DNA of 64,000 nt from Candidatus Adamsella avium (GCA_904420445.1 CAJFVJ010000001.1:788162-852161), one strand, 5' to 3'; positions 15,531 to 24,624 are shown, counted from the stretch's first letter. Notes: a model not told the origin generated them from the sequence alone. A program made the numbers and translations.

Positions 15531-18353
15531 ATGAATCAGATTAATCTGATACTTCAACGGAGTATTAGTCAGGCTAATAACAGAATAGAACAAACTCTTC
15601 AACGACTTGCCACGGGTATGCGAATAAACTCGCCTGCTGATGACCCGACAGGGCTTGTTTTATCTTCAAATCTGAATTCTGAGATAAGAACACTCGCACA
15701 GGCAATGCAAAATGCTCAGGACGGCATAAATTTGCTTCATACCGGCATTGACTCACTGCAAACGATGGAGTCAACGCTGCTGAAACTCAAAGAACTGACG
15801 GAAAAGGCTGCTAACGGGACTTATTCAGCTTCTGAACGCCAGGAAATGCAAAAACAGGCAAACGAGCTGCTGAAATCACTTTATACAACAAAAAACTCGA
15901 CATCTTTCGGGCAAATAAACATCTTCGGCTCAAAACTCGGTTCTGCATCTGCTCCTTCAACACCATCTGTGGCGTCATATGTTAACTACGCTGCGTTTAT
16001 GTATAATACACCGTCATCAGTCGGCAGCGCCACAAATGACGGCAGCAGCTATGAACGCTATGAAATCAAAACAACCTCATCCTCAAAAACTCTATCTGCT
16101 TCAGCCCCTGCCTATGCCCCTTCAAGCACTCCTGCCTCCGCTCCTGTTTCTGCCACATCGAACACTTCTTCCTCCGAAATAGTTCTTATTAGGTCGGAAC
16201 AGGAGTTCATCGACAAAATTGCGCAGGACGGGACGGGCACCGAAGGCAAAACCTATGTCCTCAACAATGACCTTGATTTCTCAACAATTTCAAACTATAC
16301 AGCAAAAGAAAACTTCGCAGGAACCATCATCGGCAACGGTCATACCATCAAAAATCTGACCTCAGATCAGGGGCTTTTTGCATCAACAGCGGAATCCTCA
16401 TCAATCAGCGGTTTGACCCTGGACAACTTTATCATCACGGCATCAGGAGATTACACCGGCGCTCTGGTAGGTAACAACAGAGGTGATATCGACGATGTCC
16501 ATGTCATCAACTCAACAATCAACGGCGGAAGCTATCAAAACATCGGAGGACTTGCCGGATATAGCTATAATGCATCAATCTCAAACAGCTCGTCTTCGGC
16601 AACGGTTTCTGGCGGTAATCATGTCGGCGGACTTGTCGGTTCAAACGATGCAACAATCACAAACAGCTACTCAACAGGAGATGTTACAGGAACGGAAGAT
16701 GTTGGCGGTCTTGTCGGTTCCACTTCAGGAGATATTTCAAACAGCTACTCAACAGGAAATGTCAGCGGTACTGATAAAGTCGGAGGACTTGTCGGTAACC
16801 ATACCACAGGAAGTACTATTTCAAACAGCTATGCAACAGGAGATGTAACTGGAACTTCCTCAGTCGGCGGTCTTACAGGCGTGACTCTTCCATATGCGGT
16901 TATTGAAAACAGCTATGCAACAGGTACGGTAACAGGTACTGAATACGTAGGTGCTCTTGCCGGTCTTTATGGCGGTGTGATTACAAACTCTTTCTTCAAT
17001 AAAGAAACAGCAGGTGTTTCATCTGCTGTCGGTTCAGGCTCATCTTACGGCGTAACAGGTCTGACAGGCTCGCAGTTCGCAACCTCAACTCCGTTTGTTA
17101 ATGCAGGATGGGACGAAACAATCTGGGATTTCACGGTCGACGGTCCTCACCTCGCCTTGGAAAACTATGAACCTGCTCCGACAGAAATCCATATCACCTC
17201 AGCACAGGAATTCATCGACAAAATTGCTCAGGATGGGACAGGCACAGCCGGAAGAACCTACATTCTCGACAATGACATTGATTTCTCAACAATCTCAAAC
17301 TATGTTGCAAAAGAAAACTTCTCAGGAACCATCATCGGCAACGGTCATACCATCAAAAATTTGACCTCAGATCAGGTCAGTGATTTGACCCTCGAAAACT
17401 TTACCATCACTGCGTCAGAAAATAATACCGGCGCACTCGTCGGAGTGAACAGAGGTGATATTGACGATGTCCATATCATCAACTCAACAATCGACGGCGG
17501 AAGTTATCAAAACATCGGAGGTCTTGCAGGTTCAAGCTCATCTGGAACAATCTCGAACAGCTCGTCTTCCGCAACGGTTTCCGGCGGTAATCGGGTCGGC
17601 GGTCTTGTCGGTTCAAGCTATGCAACAATCACAAACAGCTACTCAACAGGAGATGTTACAGGAACGGAAAAGGTCGGCGGTCTTGCCGGTTCCACTTCAG
17701 GAGATATTTCAAACAGCTATTCAACGGGAGATGTTACTGGAGATGCATCTGTTGGCGGACTTGTCGGCATAGCAGGCTCAAGTTCAATTTCAAACAGTTA
17801 TTCGACAGGAACTGTTACAGGAACGACAGATGTTGGAGGTCTTGTCGGTCAATCTCAATATACGAATATAGTTGACAGCTATACAACATCGAATGTCAAA
17901 GGTTCTTCGTATACAGGTGCTTTTGTCGGCAGGCAAAACTACGGAACTATTACAAACTCTTTCTACAATAAAGAAACAGCAGGTGTTTCATCTGCTCTCG
18001 GCTCAGGCTCATCTTACGGCGTAACAGGTCTGACAGGCTCGCAGTTCGCAACCTCAACACCGTTTGTTAATGCAGGGTGGAGTGAAGCTGACTGGGATTT
18101 CACCGTCGACGGTCCTCACCTCGTCTGGGAAAACTATGAACCTGCAAGCTCTACAATCCACATCTCATCAGCACAGGAGTTCATCGACAAAATAGCTCAG
18201 GATGGGACAGGCACCGAAGGCAAAACCTATGTCCTCAACAATGACCTTGATTTCTCAACAATCTCAAACTATGTTGCAAAAGAAAACTTCTCAGGAACCA
18301 TCATCGGCAACGGTCATACCATCAAAAATTTGACCTCAGATCAGGGAAAATAA
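15531..18353 (+). CDS. Giant flagellin with GLUG-repeat insertion, N-terminal fragment (frameshifted)
   Basis: A 940-residue fragment. Residues 1-140 are a flagellin N-terminal D0/D1 domain: 'INLILQRSISQANNRIEQTL', 'RLATGMRINSPADDPTGLVL', 'KLKELTEKAANGTYSASERQ'. A Ser/Ala/Pro-rich linker (about 145-215) follows, and then tandem units of about 330 residues. Each unit opens with 'EFIDKIAQDGTGT', runs through GLUG motifs (GGLVGxxxATITNSYSTGxVTG; about a dozen in all) and ends in 'WDFTVDGPHLxxENYEP'. Units start near 16179, 17186 and 18156; the third stops at TAA 18351-18353. The frame continues in the gene at 18373, so the intact protein would be about 2,100 residues. Composition is Ser/Thr/Asn/Gly-rich and more GC-rich than neighbours. 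Confidence 0.85.
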   Translation: MNQINLILQRSISQANNRIEQTLQRLATGMRINSPADDPTGLVLSSNLNSEIRTLAQAMQNAQDGINLLHTGIDSLQTMESTLLKLKELTEKAANGTYSASERQEMQKQANELLKSLYTTKNSTSFGQINIFGSKLGSASAPSTPSVASYVNYAAFMYNTPSSVGSATNDGSSYERYEIKTTSSSKTLSASAPAYAPSSTPASAPVSATSNTSSSEIVLIRSEQEFIDKIAQDGTGTEGKTYVLNNDLDFSTISNYTAKENFAGTIIGNGHTIKNLTSDQGLFASTAESSSISGLTLDNFIITASGDYTGALVGNNRGDIDDVHVINSTINGGSYQNIGGLAGYSYNASISNSSSSATVSGGNHVGGLVGSNDATITNSYSTGDVTGTEDVGGLVGSTSGDISNSYSTGNVSGTDKVGGLVGNHTTGSTISNSYATGDVTGTSSVGGLTGVTLPYAVIENSYATGTVTGTEYVGALAGLYGGVITNSFFNKETAGVSSAVGSGSSYGVTGLTGSQFATSTPFVNAGWDETIWDFTVDGPHLALENYEPAPTEIHITSAQEFIDKIAQDGTGTAGRTYILDNDIDFSTISNYVAKENFSGTIIGNGHTIKNLTSDQVSDLTLENFTITASENNTGALVGVNRGDIDDVHIINSTIDGGSYQNIGGLAGSSSSGTISNSSSSATVSGGNRVGGLVGSSYATITNSYSTGDVTGTEKVGGLAGSTSGDISNSYSTGDVTGDASVGGLVGIAGSSSISNSYSTGTVTGTTDVGGLVGQSQYTNIVDSYTTSNVKGSSYTGAFVGRQNYGTITNSFYNKETAGVSSALGSGSSYGVTGLTGSQFATSTPFVNAGWSEADWDFTVDGPHLVWENYEPASSTIHISSAQEFIDKIAQDGTGTEGKTYVLNNDLDFSTISNYVAKENFSGTIIGNGHTIKNLTSDQGK

Positions 18354-18372
18354 TACCGGCGCACTCGTCGGA

Positions 18373-21300
18373 GTGAACAGAGGTGATATCGACGATGTCC
18401 ATGTCATCAACGCAACAATCAACGGCGGAAGTTATCAAGACATCGGAGGACTCATCGGAAACAATCAATCAGGGGATATTTCAAATTCATCTGCTGATGT
18501 AACCATTACCGGAGATGGAGGAATGTACGGCGGTCTTGTAGGACAGGTTGTTAACGGAACAATCACAAACAGCAGTTCATCAGGCAGTATATCAGGTAAT
18601 AGCGTCGTTGGCGGGCTAATCGGCGACTTCTCATCAGGAGGATCCGCATCAATTACAAATTCTTATTCAACGGCAGATGTGACAGGTAATACTGCTGTCG
18701 GCGGATTTATCGGTTATATGAGTATCGGCGGCGGAAGCGTTTCGGATTCTTATTCATCAGGTAATGTCAACGGAAATTCTTCTGCAGAAAACATCGGCGG
18801 TTTTGTCGGAGATATGAACTCAGGAACCCTCACGAATGTCTATGCCTATGGAGAAGTGAATACTGACAGCACCAATAACGTCGGAGGTTTTGCAGGAAAA
18901 ATAACAAGCGGAAACATTACAAACAGCTTCTGGAACACGACGGCAGCAGGAACAACAGCTGTCGGAAACGGCTCATCATCAGGTATGACAGGGCTGAGCG
19001 AAAAAGAATTCTCTGCTCATAATTTTGCTGCTGACGGATGGGACACTTCCATCTGGGACTTCAATGAAGACAGACCTCATTTGAAAACCGAAAACTACCT
19101 CCCCCCGACGGCAGGCGGAACAGGTGTCGGTCAAATTAGCGCAGAAGAAGCCGAACAGCTCGGATATATTTTGATATGGAATTTCAATGATTTTATCGAT
19201 AAAATAGCTCAGGACGGATCTGGCACTGCAGGCAAGACATATATTCTTATGAATGATATAAATATGTCTTCGTTGTCGGATTATAAGGCAAAAGAAAACT
19301 TCGCAGGAACTTTCCTCGGCAACGGCTATACAATCAAAAATCTTACATCAGGCGGAGGGTTGTTCTCCTCGACAACCGCTGACGCCGAGATAAAAGATGT
19401 TACCCTTGATAATTTCAATGTTGAAGCAAATGCCTCAAATACAGGTATTTTGGTTAATACAAACGCAGGAAATATCGAGAATGTTAAGATTACAAACTCA
19501 AATATCACAACCGGTAATGCTGCTATTCTTTTTTCATCTGTCGGAGGTCTTGCAGGCACAAGCTCTGGAACAATCTCGAACAGCTCTGTTGATGTTGATA
19601 TAGACGGCGCTTTTGATGCAGTAGGCGGTCTTATCGGACATAATACCGGAACAATCACAGACAGCTTGACTTCTGGGACTATAACAGGAGTAAAAAATTA
19701 TCAGGTCGGAGGTCTTGTCGGCGAAAACGACGGAACTATCTCAGGAAGCTCTTCAACAGTTGATGTAGAAGGACATACAAATATCGGCGGTCTTGTCGGT
19801 TTGAACAACTCGGGTACAATTTCTGACAGTCATGCAGAGGGCAGTGTCAGCGGAAACAGCGCAGGCGGCTTAATCGGAAATAACAACGGCGGCACAATCG
19901 ACAACAGTTATGCAACCGGAAATGTCGAAGGCAACGATAAAACAGGTGGTCTTATCGGTGTGAACTCAGGAACAATCACTGACAGCCATGCGGAAGGAGA
20001 TGTCACAGGAACTGAAAACACCGGAGGACTGATAGGTCAAAACAGTGGAAGCACTTCAACAATTACAAACAGCTATGCAACAGGAAATGTTGAAGGAACT
20101 GAAAACACTGGAGGACTTATAGGTCTGAACAACTATGCAACAATCACCGGAAGTTATGCTGAAGGCAGTGTCAACGGCAAAACCAATACGGGCGGTCTGA
20201 TAGGAAGAAACATCGCAGGTACAATCTCAAACAGCCATGCAACAGGCAGAGTTGAATCCAGCGGAGAGAACACAGGCGGGCTTGTCGGATGGAACAACGG
20301 AGCAGGAATTATCACAAACAGTTATGCCGCAGGAAATGTCGAAGGTCGTGATAAGTCAGGCGGTCTTGTCGGCAGCAATGAAGGCAGCACAATCGAAAAC
20401 AGCTACGCAACAGGAAATGTCAACCAGACAAATGTTATGACATCTATCATCGGCGGACTTGTCGGTTATAACTCTGGGACAATCACAGGCAGCCATGCAG
20501 AAGGCAATGTTTCTGGACAAATCGGTGTCGGCGGTCTTGTCGGTCAACACAGCAGCGGAAGTATCACAGGAAGTTATGCGACAGGTGATATTTTTGGTCA
20601 AACAAATGTCGGAGGTTTTGCAGGATATAACAACGGAATAATTGAAAACGGCTATGCCACCGGTGATGTTGAAGGAAGTGACAACGCAGGCGGATTTGCA
20701 GGCGTAAATTACGGTACAATCACCGGCAGCTATGCAGAAGGCGCTGTTTCCGGTTATAGCGCTATCGGCGGATTTGTCGGAGTTAATTCAACAACAGCCA
20801 GCGGCAACGGAGAAATATCTGACAGCTATTCAATCGGAACCGTTACTGGAATTGCCGGCGGCAGCGGAAATATCGGCGGATTTGTCGGTAATATGACATA
20901 CGGTACCTTTACAAACGTCTATTCCTACGGTGCGGTGAACTCAAGTGCTACAAACACCGGAGGATTTGCAGGAACAATAACCGGCGGAAGCGTTGCAAAC
21001 AGCTTCTGGAATACGACGACAGCAGGAATGACCGGTGTTAGCAGCGGAGCATCAACAGGTCTGACCGGACTTACGACACAAGATTTTATGAATATGAACA
21101 ATTTTGTCGGAGCAGGCTGGAATGACACAATTTGGAATTTGACACAGGGGAACCCGAGACCTCATCTTGAATGGGAAAATTATGTCGGTCCCGGAGTTGA
21201 CCCGGGAGATGAAGGCGACCCTGACTTTGACGGATATCCTGACACCCCTGGCAGCGGAGGTCAAAGCGGTTCTTATCCGACAGACCCCGGGAATAATGAT

Positions 21301-21888
21301 GCTAAAACGGAAGTCGTGCTGCAAATAGGCACTGATAATGATGAATCTTCACGGTGGACAATTGATACAAGTCTTGATTTTGACGATATCTGGATAAATT
21401 TATCAAACAGCGATACAGCAAGAATAAGTCTTGAGTCGATTGATAATGCGCTTGCAACTGTCCGTGAGAAAATAGCTTCTTTCTCTACAACAGCAGATAT
21501 TCTTAAGTCTTCTATCGAAACAAGCGAGGCGAAGTCTGAAAATCTTGAGGCTGCAAAGTCAACAATTCTTGATGCGGATATTGCAGCTGAAATGGTTGAG
21601 CTGATGAAGGCAAAACGGCAATTTGAATTGAGCAACACTATGCTGATACAGGCAGGGAATATTCAATATAATCAGGCTATGGCGTTGATAGAAGGATTGA
21701 ATTTTGCTTCATCAGGACAGGAAGTTCAGAATTCGCTGAATAATATTCAACGCAACGGAAGAGAACATCAATCAATTTTGAATTCAATACAAAATAACAA
21801 TATTTATCACCAGAGTATTCTTGATGTTGTTGCCGATAACAACGCAAAAAACAATATTATGCTGAAAATGATTAATAAGTATAAATAA
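18373..21888 (+). CDS. Giant flagellin with GLUG-repeat insertion, C-terminal fragment (out of frame with the first part)
   Basis: The frame is open from about 18346 and its first possible start is GTG 18373, which has no ribosome site; it is best read as the rest of the gene at 15531. It holds about two dozen GLUG motifs, including a fourth 'DFIDKIAQDGSGTAGKTYIL' unit starting near 19168 that is about twice as long as the others. The end (from about 21300) is a flagellin C-terminal domain: 'EVVLQIGTDNDESSRWTIDT', 'SIDNALATVREKIASFSTTA', 'ILDADIAAEMVELMKAKRQF'. An extra tail of about 60 residues after the normal flagellin end is Asn/Gln/Ile-rich ('GREHQSILNSIQNNNIYHQS'). The GLUG segment would form a surface-exposed beta-structure on a filament (inference). 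Confidence 0.82.
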   Translation: MNRGDIDDVHVINATINGGSYQDIGGLIGNNQSGDISNSSADVTITGDGGMYGGLVGQVVNGTITNSSSSGSISGNSVVGGLIGDFSSGGSASITNSYSTADVTGNTAVGGFIGYMSIGGGSVSDSYSSGNVNGNSSAENIGGFVGDMNSGTLTNVYAYGEVNTDSTNNVGGFAGKITSGNITNSFWNTTAAGTTAVGNGSSSGMTGLSEKEFSAHNFAADGWDTSIWDFNEDRPHLKTENYLPPTAGGTGVGQISAEEAEQLGYILIWNFNDFIDKIAQDGSGTAGKTYILMNDINMSSLSDYKAKENFAGTFLGNGYTIKNLTSGGGLFSSTTADAEIKDVTLDNFNVEANASNTGILVNTNAGNIENVKITNSNITTGNAAILFSSVGGLAGTSSGTISNSSVDVDIDGAFDAVGGLIGHNTGTITDSLTSGTITGVKNYQVGGLVGENDGTISGSSSTVDVEGHTNIGGLVGLNNSGTISDSHAEGSVSGNSAGGLIGNNNGGTIDNSYATGNVEGNDKTGGLIGVNSGTITDSHAEGDVTGTENTGGLIGQNSGSTSTITNSYATGNVEGTENTGGLIGLNNYATITGSYAEGSVNGKTNTGGLIGRNIAGTISNSHATGRVESSGENTGGLVGWNNGAGIITNSYAAGNVEGRDKSGGLVGSNEGSTIENSYATGNVNQTNVMTSIIGGLVGYNSGTITGSHAEGNVSGQIGVGGLVGQHSSGSITGSYATGDIFGQTNVGGFAGYNNGIIENGYATGDVEGSDNAGGFAGVNYGTITGSYAEGAVSGYSAIGGFVGVNSTTASGNGEISDSYSIGTVTGIAGGSGNIGGFVGNMTYGTFTNVYSYGAVNSSATNTGGFAGTITGGSVANSFWNTTTAGMTGVSSGASTGLTGLTTQDFMNMNNFVGAGWNDTIWNLTQGNPRPHLEWENYVGPGVDPGDEGDPDFDGYPDTPGSGGQSGSYPTDPGNNDAKTEVVLQIGTDNDESSRWTIDTSLDFDDIWINLSNSDTARISLESIDNALATVREKIASFSTTADILKSSIETSEAKSENLEAAKSTILDADIAAEMVELMKAKRQFELSNTMLIQAGNIQYNQAMALIEGLNFASSGQEVQNSLNNIQRNGREHQSILNSIQNNNIYHQSILDVVADNNAKNNIMLKMINKYK

Positions 21889-21904
21889 TAAGGATGGTCG
21901 TCGT

Positions 21905-22720
21905 ATGAGTAATATAAATATTGATTCTATTTTGCAGAGAAGTTTGTCGAAAGCGAACAAACAGATTAATACATCGCTTGAGCGTCTTGCAACGGGATTG
22001 AAGATAAACAATGCAGGTGATGATGCAGCCGGGCTTGCTCTGTCAACTGGAATGAATACCAGAATACGCGGATTAAATCAAGCAAACAGCAATATTCAAA
22101 CAGGAATAAATGTCCTGTCTATAGCAGGTGATTCCCTCAATTCCATCAGCTCATCATTGCAGAAACTCAAAGACCTGTCTGTTCAGGCTGCGAACGGTCT
22201 TTATTCTGATTCTGAAAGAGCTGTTTTGCAGGCAGAAGCTGACCAGATAATCGAACATATAAAACAAACCAAAGATTCGACAAAATTTAATGACATAAAG
22301 CTTTTGGGCGATTCCACCTCTCAAAGTGCGGAGATAGTCCTTCAAATAGGCGACTCAACGGAGTCATCGTCGAGCATTACACTTGATACATCTCTTGATA
22401 TTACTGATATAAGTGTTGATTTGTCATCAGGTGAAGCCTCAAGAGAGAGTATAGACAAAATTGAAGCTCTCTTAGGCGAGGTTAATGATAAAATAGCTTA
22501 CGTCGGAGCAAATTCGAATATCCTCGAGTCAATTGTCGGGTCGAATGAAATAAAAATAGAAAATCTATCCGATGCAAAGTCAATAATCATGGATACCGAT
22601 ATCGCAAAAGAAACGTCAAATCTCGTGCATAATCAAATTCTTGCAGATGCAACAACTGCTTTGATGACACAGAACAGCAATAATGAATATCAGCTTATGC
22701 GCATATTGATAGGTTTTTAA
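21905..22720 (+). CDS. Flagellin (short, divergent)
   Basis: A 271-residue flagellin made of N- and C-terminal domains with almost no variable region. The N-terminal part 'SILQRSLSKANKQINTSLER', 'LATGLKINNAGDDAAGLALS' and 'LQKLKDLSVQAANGLYSDSE' is clear. The C-terminal part 'SKIIMDTDIAKE'-like (here 'AKSIIMDTDIAKETSNLVHN') ends 'YQLMRILIGF' instead of the usual Leu-rich end. The N-terminal and 'EIVLQIG...TLDTSLDITDI' segments are close to those of the giant flagellin upstream, so the two are recent relatives. It starts 17 bases after the giant gene, with AAGGA at 21890-21894, and is probably on the same transcript. Confidence 0.93.
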   Translation: MSNINIDSILQRSLSKANKQINTSLERLATGLKINNAGDDAAGLALSTGMNTRIRGLNQANSNIQTGINVLSIAGDSLNSISSSLQKLKDLSVQAANGLYSDSERAVLQAEADQIIEHIKQTKDSTKFNDIKLLGDSTSQSAEIVLQIGDSTESSSSITLDTSLDITDISVDLSSGEASRESIDKIEALLGEVNDKIAYVGANSNILESIVGSNEIKIENLSDAKSIIMDTDIAKETSNLVHNQILADATTALMTQNSNNEYQLMRILIGF

Positions 22721-22736
22721 AAAAACAAAATAAAAA

Positions 22737-22752
22737 GCCGGCATAAGCCGGC
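22737..22752 (-). terminator. Intrinsic terminator of the minus-strand flagellin gene
   Basis: GCCGGC-ATAA-GCCGGC hairpin. On the minus strand it is followed by TTTTTATTTTGTTTTTT, the T run expected for a terminator of the gene ending at 22800. It may also stop the plus-strand flagellin transcript less efficiently. Confidence 0.8.
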
Positions 22753-22799
22753 GTAATATAAGGAGAGTATATGTAGGGGGTTAAGGATTAATTAACCGC

Positions 22800-23651
22800 C
22801 TATTGTAATAATGTTAGAGCTATTGCTGGAAGTTGATTTACCTGTGCAAGTACTGAGGCTGCTGCCTGTTGACGAACCTGCTGGGTTGTCATATTTGCCG
22901 TTTCTTCAGCAATATCCGTATCTATAATTCTTGAGTTAGCTTCTGTTATGTTTTGAGTCATAACATCCAGATTTTGGAGGTTAGCTTCCAATCTGTTTTG
23001 CATAGCACCGATTTGGGCGCCTGCTGTAGTCAATTTTGTGAGGGCTTCATCAAGAGTGTCAAGGTAGTTTCTGATGATATCAGGTGTCCAGTTACCGCCG
23101 CTTACGGTGTTTTTATCGAGTGCAATGCCAAGTACTGTTGCATTTACTGTCGGCAAAGCACGTCCTAAGTCGATAGTGTTTGTGCTCAATTCGCTGTTTG
23201 CACCGATTTGAAGAATCAAGTGTTCTGTTTCCCCTGTCAAAAGAGGAGTATCATTGAATTTTGTGATTTTTGCCTGCTGGTTGATGTCTTCCAATCTTTC
23301 AAAAATTTCTGTCAGAATCATACTTCTTTCTGAACTAGAATAAACGCCGTTAGCAGCCTGAACGCAGAGTTCTCTGATACGTTGGATGTGGTCGCTTATA
23401 CCACCGAGTGAGTCTGCTGCAATGTTGATAGCATTCAATCCGTCCTGACAGTTTCTTTCAGCCATGGAATAACCGCTGATTTGACCTTGCAATGCTTCTG
23501 AAATTGATAAGCCTGCCGCATCATCGCCGGCTCTGTTAATTCTTAATCCTGTTGACAAACGTTCATAGGTTTTCGTCAAAAGATTTGTACTGTTAGTCAA
23601 ATGCCTTTGAGAAACCAGAGATGCTGTGTTTGAATTGATAGTAATTGGCAT
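22800..23651 (-). CDS. Flagellin (canonical)
   Basis: A 283-residue flagellin. The N-terminal domain shows 'PITINSNTASLVSQRHLTNS', 'RLSTGLRINRAGDDAAGLSI' and 'IQRIRELCVQAANGVYSSSE'; the C-terminal domain shows 'GAQIGAMQNRLEANLQNLDV', 'DTDIAEETANMTTQQVRQQA' and the usual end 'LAQVNQLPAIALTLLQ'. The middle region is short (about 60 residues). It is likely the main filament subunit. ATG at 23651 follows AAGGAGAG. A sigma-28 type promoter lies about 86 bases upstream (23737-23763), and a terminator follows the gene. It runs opposite to the two flagellin genes at 15531 and 21905. Confidence 0.96.
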   Translation of the reverse strand: MPITINSNTASLVSQRHLTNSTNLLTKTYERLSTGLRINRAGDDAAGLSISEALQGQISGYSMAERNCQDGLNAINIAADSLGGISDHIQRIRELCVQAANGVYSSSERSMILTEIFERLEDINQQAKITKFNDTPLLTGETEHLILQIGANSELSTNTIDLGRALPTVNATVLGIALDKNTVSGGNWTPDIIRNYLDTLDEALTKLTTAGAQIGAMQNRLEANLQNLDVMTQNITEANSRIIDTDIAEETANMTTQQVRQQAAASVLAQVNQLPAIALTLLQ

Positions 23652-23736
23652 GTTTCTACTCTCCTTAATTTTTATTACTTATCTAAATTCTGATTTCAGA
23701 GTTGATGTTTCTCTTTTAATCAACTCACATATTTTT

Positions 23737-23763
23737 TTATCGAACCAAAGTTTACATTCTTTA
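23737..23763 (-). promoter_or_regulatory. Sigma-28 (FliA) type flagellar promoter
   Basis: On the minus strand the sequence is TAAA, exactly 15 bases, then TTCGATAA. The consensus is TAAA-N15-GCCGATAA. Position upstream of the canonical flagellin gene and the near-perfect match make this a confident call. Confidence 0.85.
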
Positions 23764-23917
23764 ATACTTTAGTTTTACAAAAACAAATTTTTAGATGACA
23801 AAAAGTCAATAATAACAAACTTTTTGGGTGTATTTAATTCTGTTTTTTCAAATCATCCGAATGGAGTAGACAATCTTTTTTTAATTTATAATTAAAAAAG
23901 ATAAAGAAGGAGAAAAG

Positions 23918-24622
23918 ATGAAGAAAATCGGTATTATCGGGGGGATGTCCTGGGAGTCGACAATTGAATATTATCGGATTATAAACAGCGAGGTAAACAA
24001 ACGTCTCGGCGGAGTGCATTCTGCCTCTATGTTTATTGAAAGTTATGATTTTCAAGAAATAGAAGAACTCCAGCATAATGGTGAGTGGACAAAGATGGCA
24101 GAAATCCTCTCTCAAACTGCTGTAAAACTTGAAAAATGCGGTGCTGATTTTCTTCTCATTGCGACAAATACAATGCATAAGGTTGCACCGCAGGTTGCAG
24201 CCTCAGTAAACATTCCTCTTTTGCATATTGCTGATGCCACGGCTCAGGCAATTTTGCGGGGAGGCTATTCAAGGGTTGCACTCTTAGGAACAAAGTTTAC
24301 CATGCAAAGGGATGGTTTTTATCTTGAAAAGCTTACTGATGAATACAATTTGGATGTGATAGTTCCTGATGAAACTTCTCAGGATGAAGTTCACAGGATT
24401 ATATTTGATGAGTTATGCAAAGGAGTTATACTTGATAACTCAAGGAATAAGCTGCTTGAAATTATAGACGAATGCAGGCTGAACGGAGCAGAGGCAGTGG
24501 TCCTCGGATGCACCGAACTTCCGAATATAATCAAAACTTCATCTCTTCCGATAATAAACACAACGGAAATTCACTGTCTTGCTGCTGTAAATAGAACGCT
24601 TGAAGGGGAGATAAAAGAGTAG
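23918..24622 (+). CDS. Aspartate/glutamate racemase family amino-acid racemase
   Basis: A 234-residue cofactor-independent racemase. It has the N-terminal 'IGIIGGMSWESTIEYYRIIN' loop, 'LLIATNTMHKVAPQVAASVN', 'RVALLGTKFTMQRDGFYLEK' and 'EAVVLGCTELPNII'. The two catalytic positions are therefore Thr (ATNTMH) and Cys (GCTEL). The family usually has two cysteines; E. coli YgeA-like members also carry Thr/Cys, and such enzymes can be restricted in direction or substrate. Start has a strong AAGGAG site. It is followed 2 bases later by rsmE. The amino acid substrate is uncertain. Confidence 0.9.
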   Translation: MKKIGIIGGMSWESTIEYYRIINSEVNKRLGGVHSASMFIESYDFQEIEELQHNGEWTKMAEILSQTAVKLEKCGADFLLIATNTMHKVAPQVAASVNIPLLHIADATAQAILRGGYSRVALLGTKFTMQRDGFYLEKLTDEYNLDVIVPDETSQDEVHRIIFDELCKGVILDNSRNKLLEIIDECRLNGAEAVVLGCTELPNIIKTSSLPIINTTEIHCLAAVNRTLEGEIKE

Positions 24623-24624
24623 TT

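Noticed and set aside
18373..18375. GTG as an independent start for a second repeat protein
   Set aside because: No ribosome site, the frame is open upstream to the deletion point, and the protein ends in a flagellin C-terminus that needs the N-terminal half.
16600..21000. Regular repeats that might be mistaken for a CRISPR array
   Set aside because: Repeats are coding, vary in sequence and spacing, and translate into GLUG motifs; no spacers or cas genes.
15979..21638. Several plus- and minus-strand frames of 60-121 codons inside the GLUG region
   Set aside because: They are alternate-frame shadows of a repetitive coding sequence and reflect its skewed composition.
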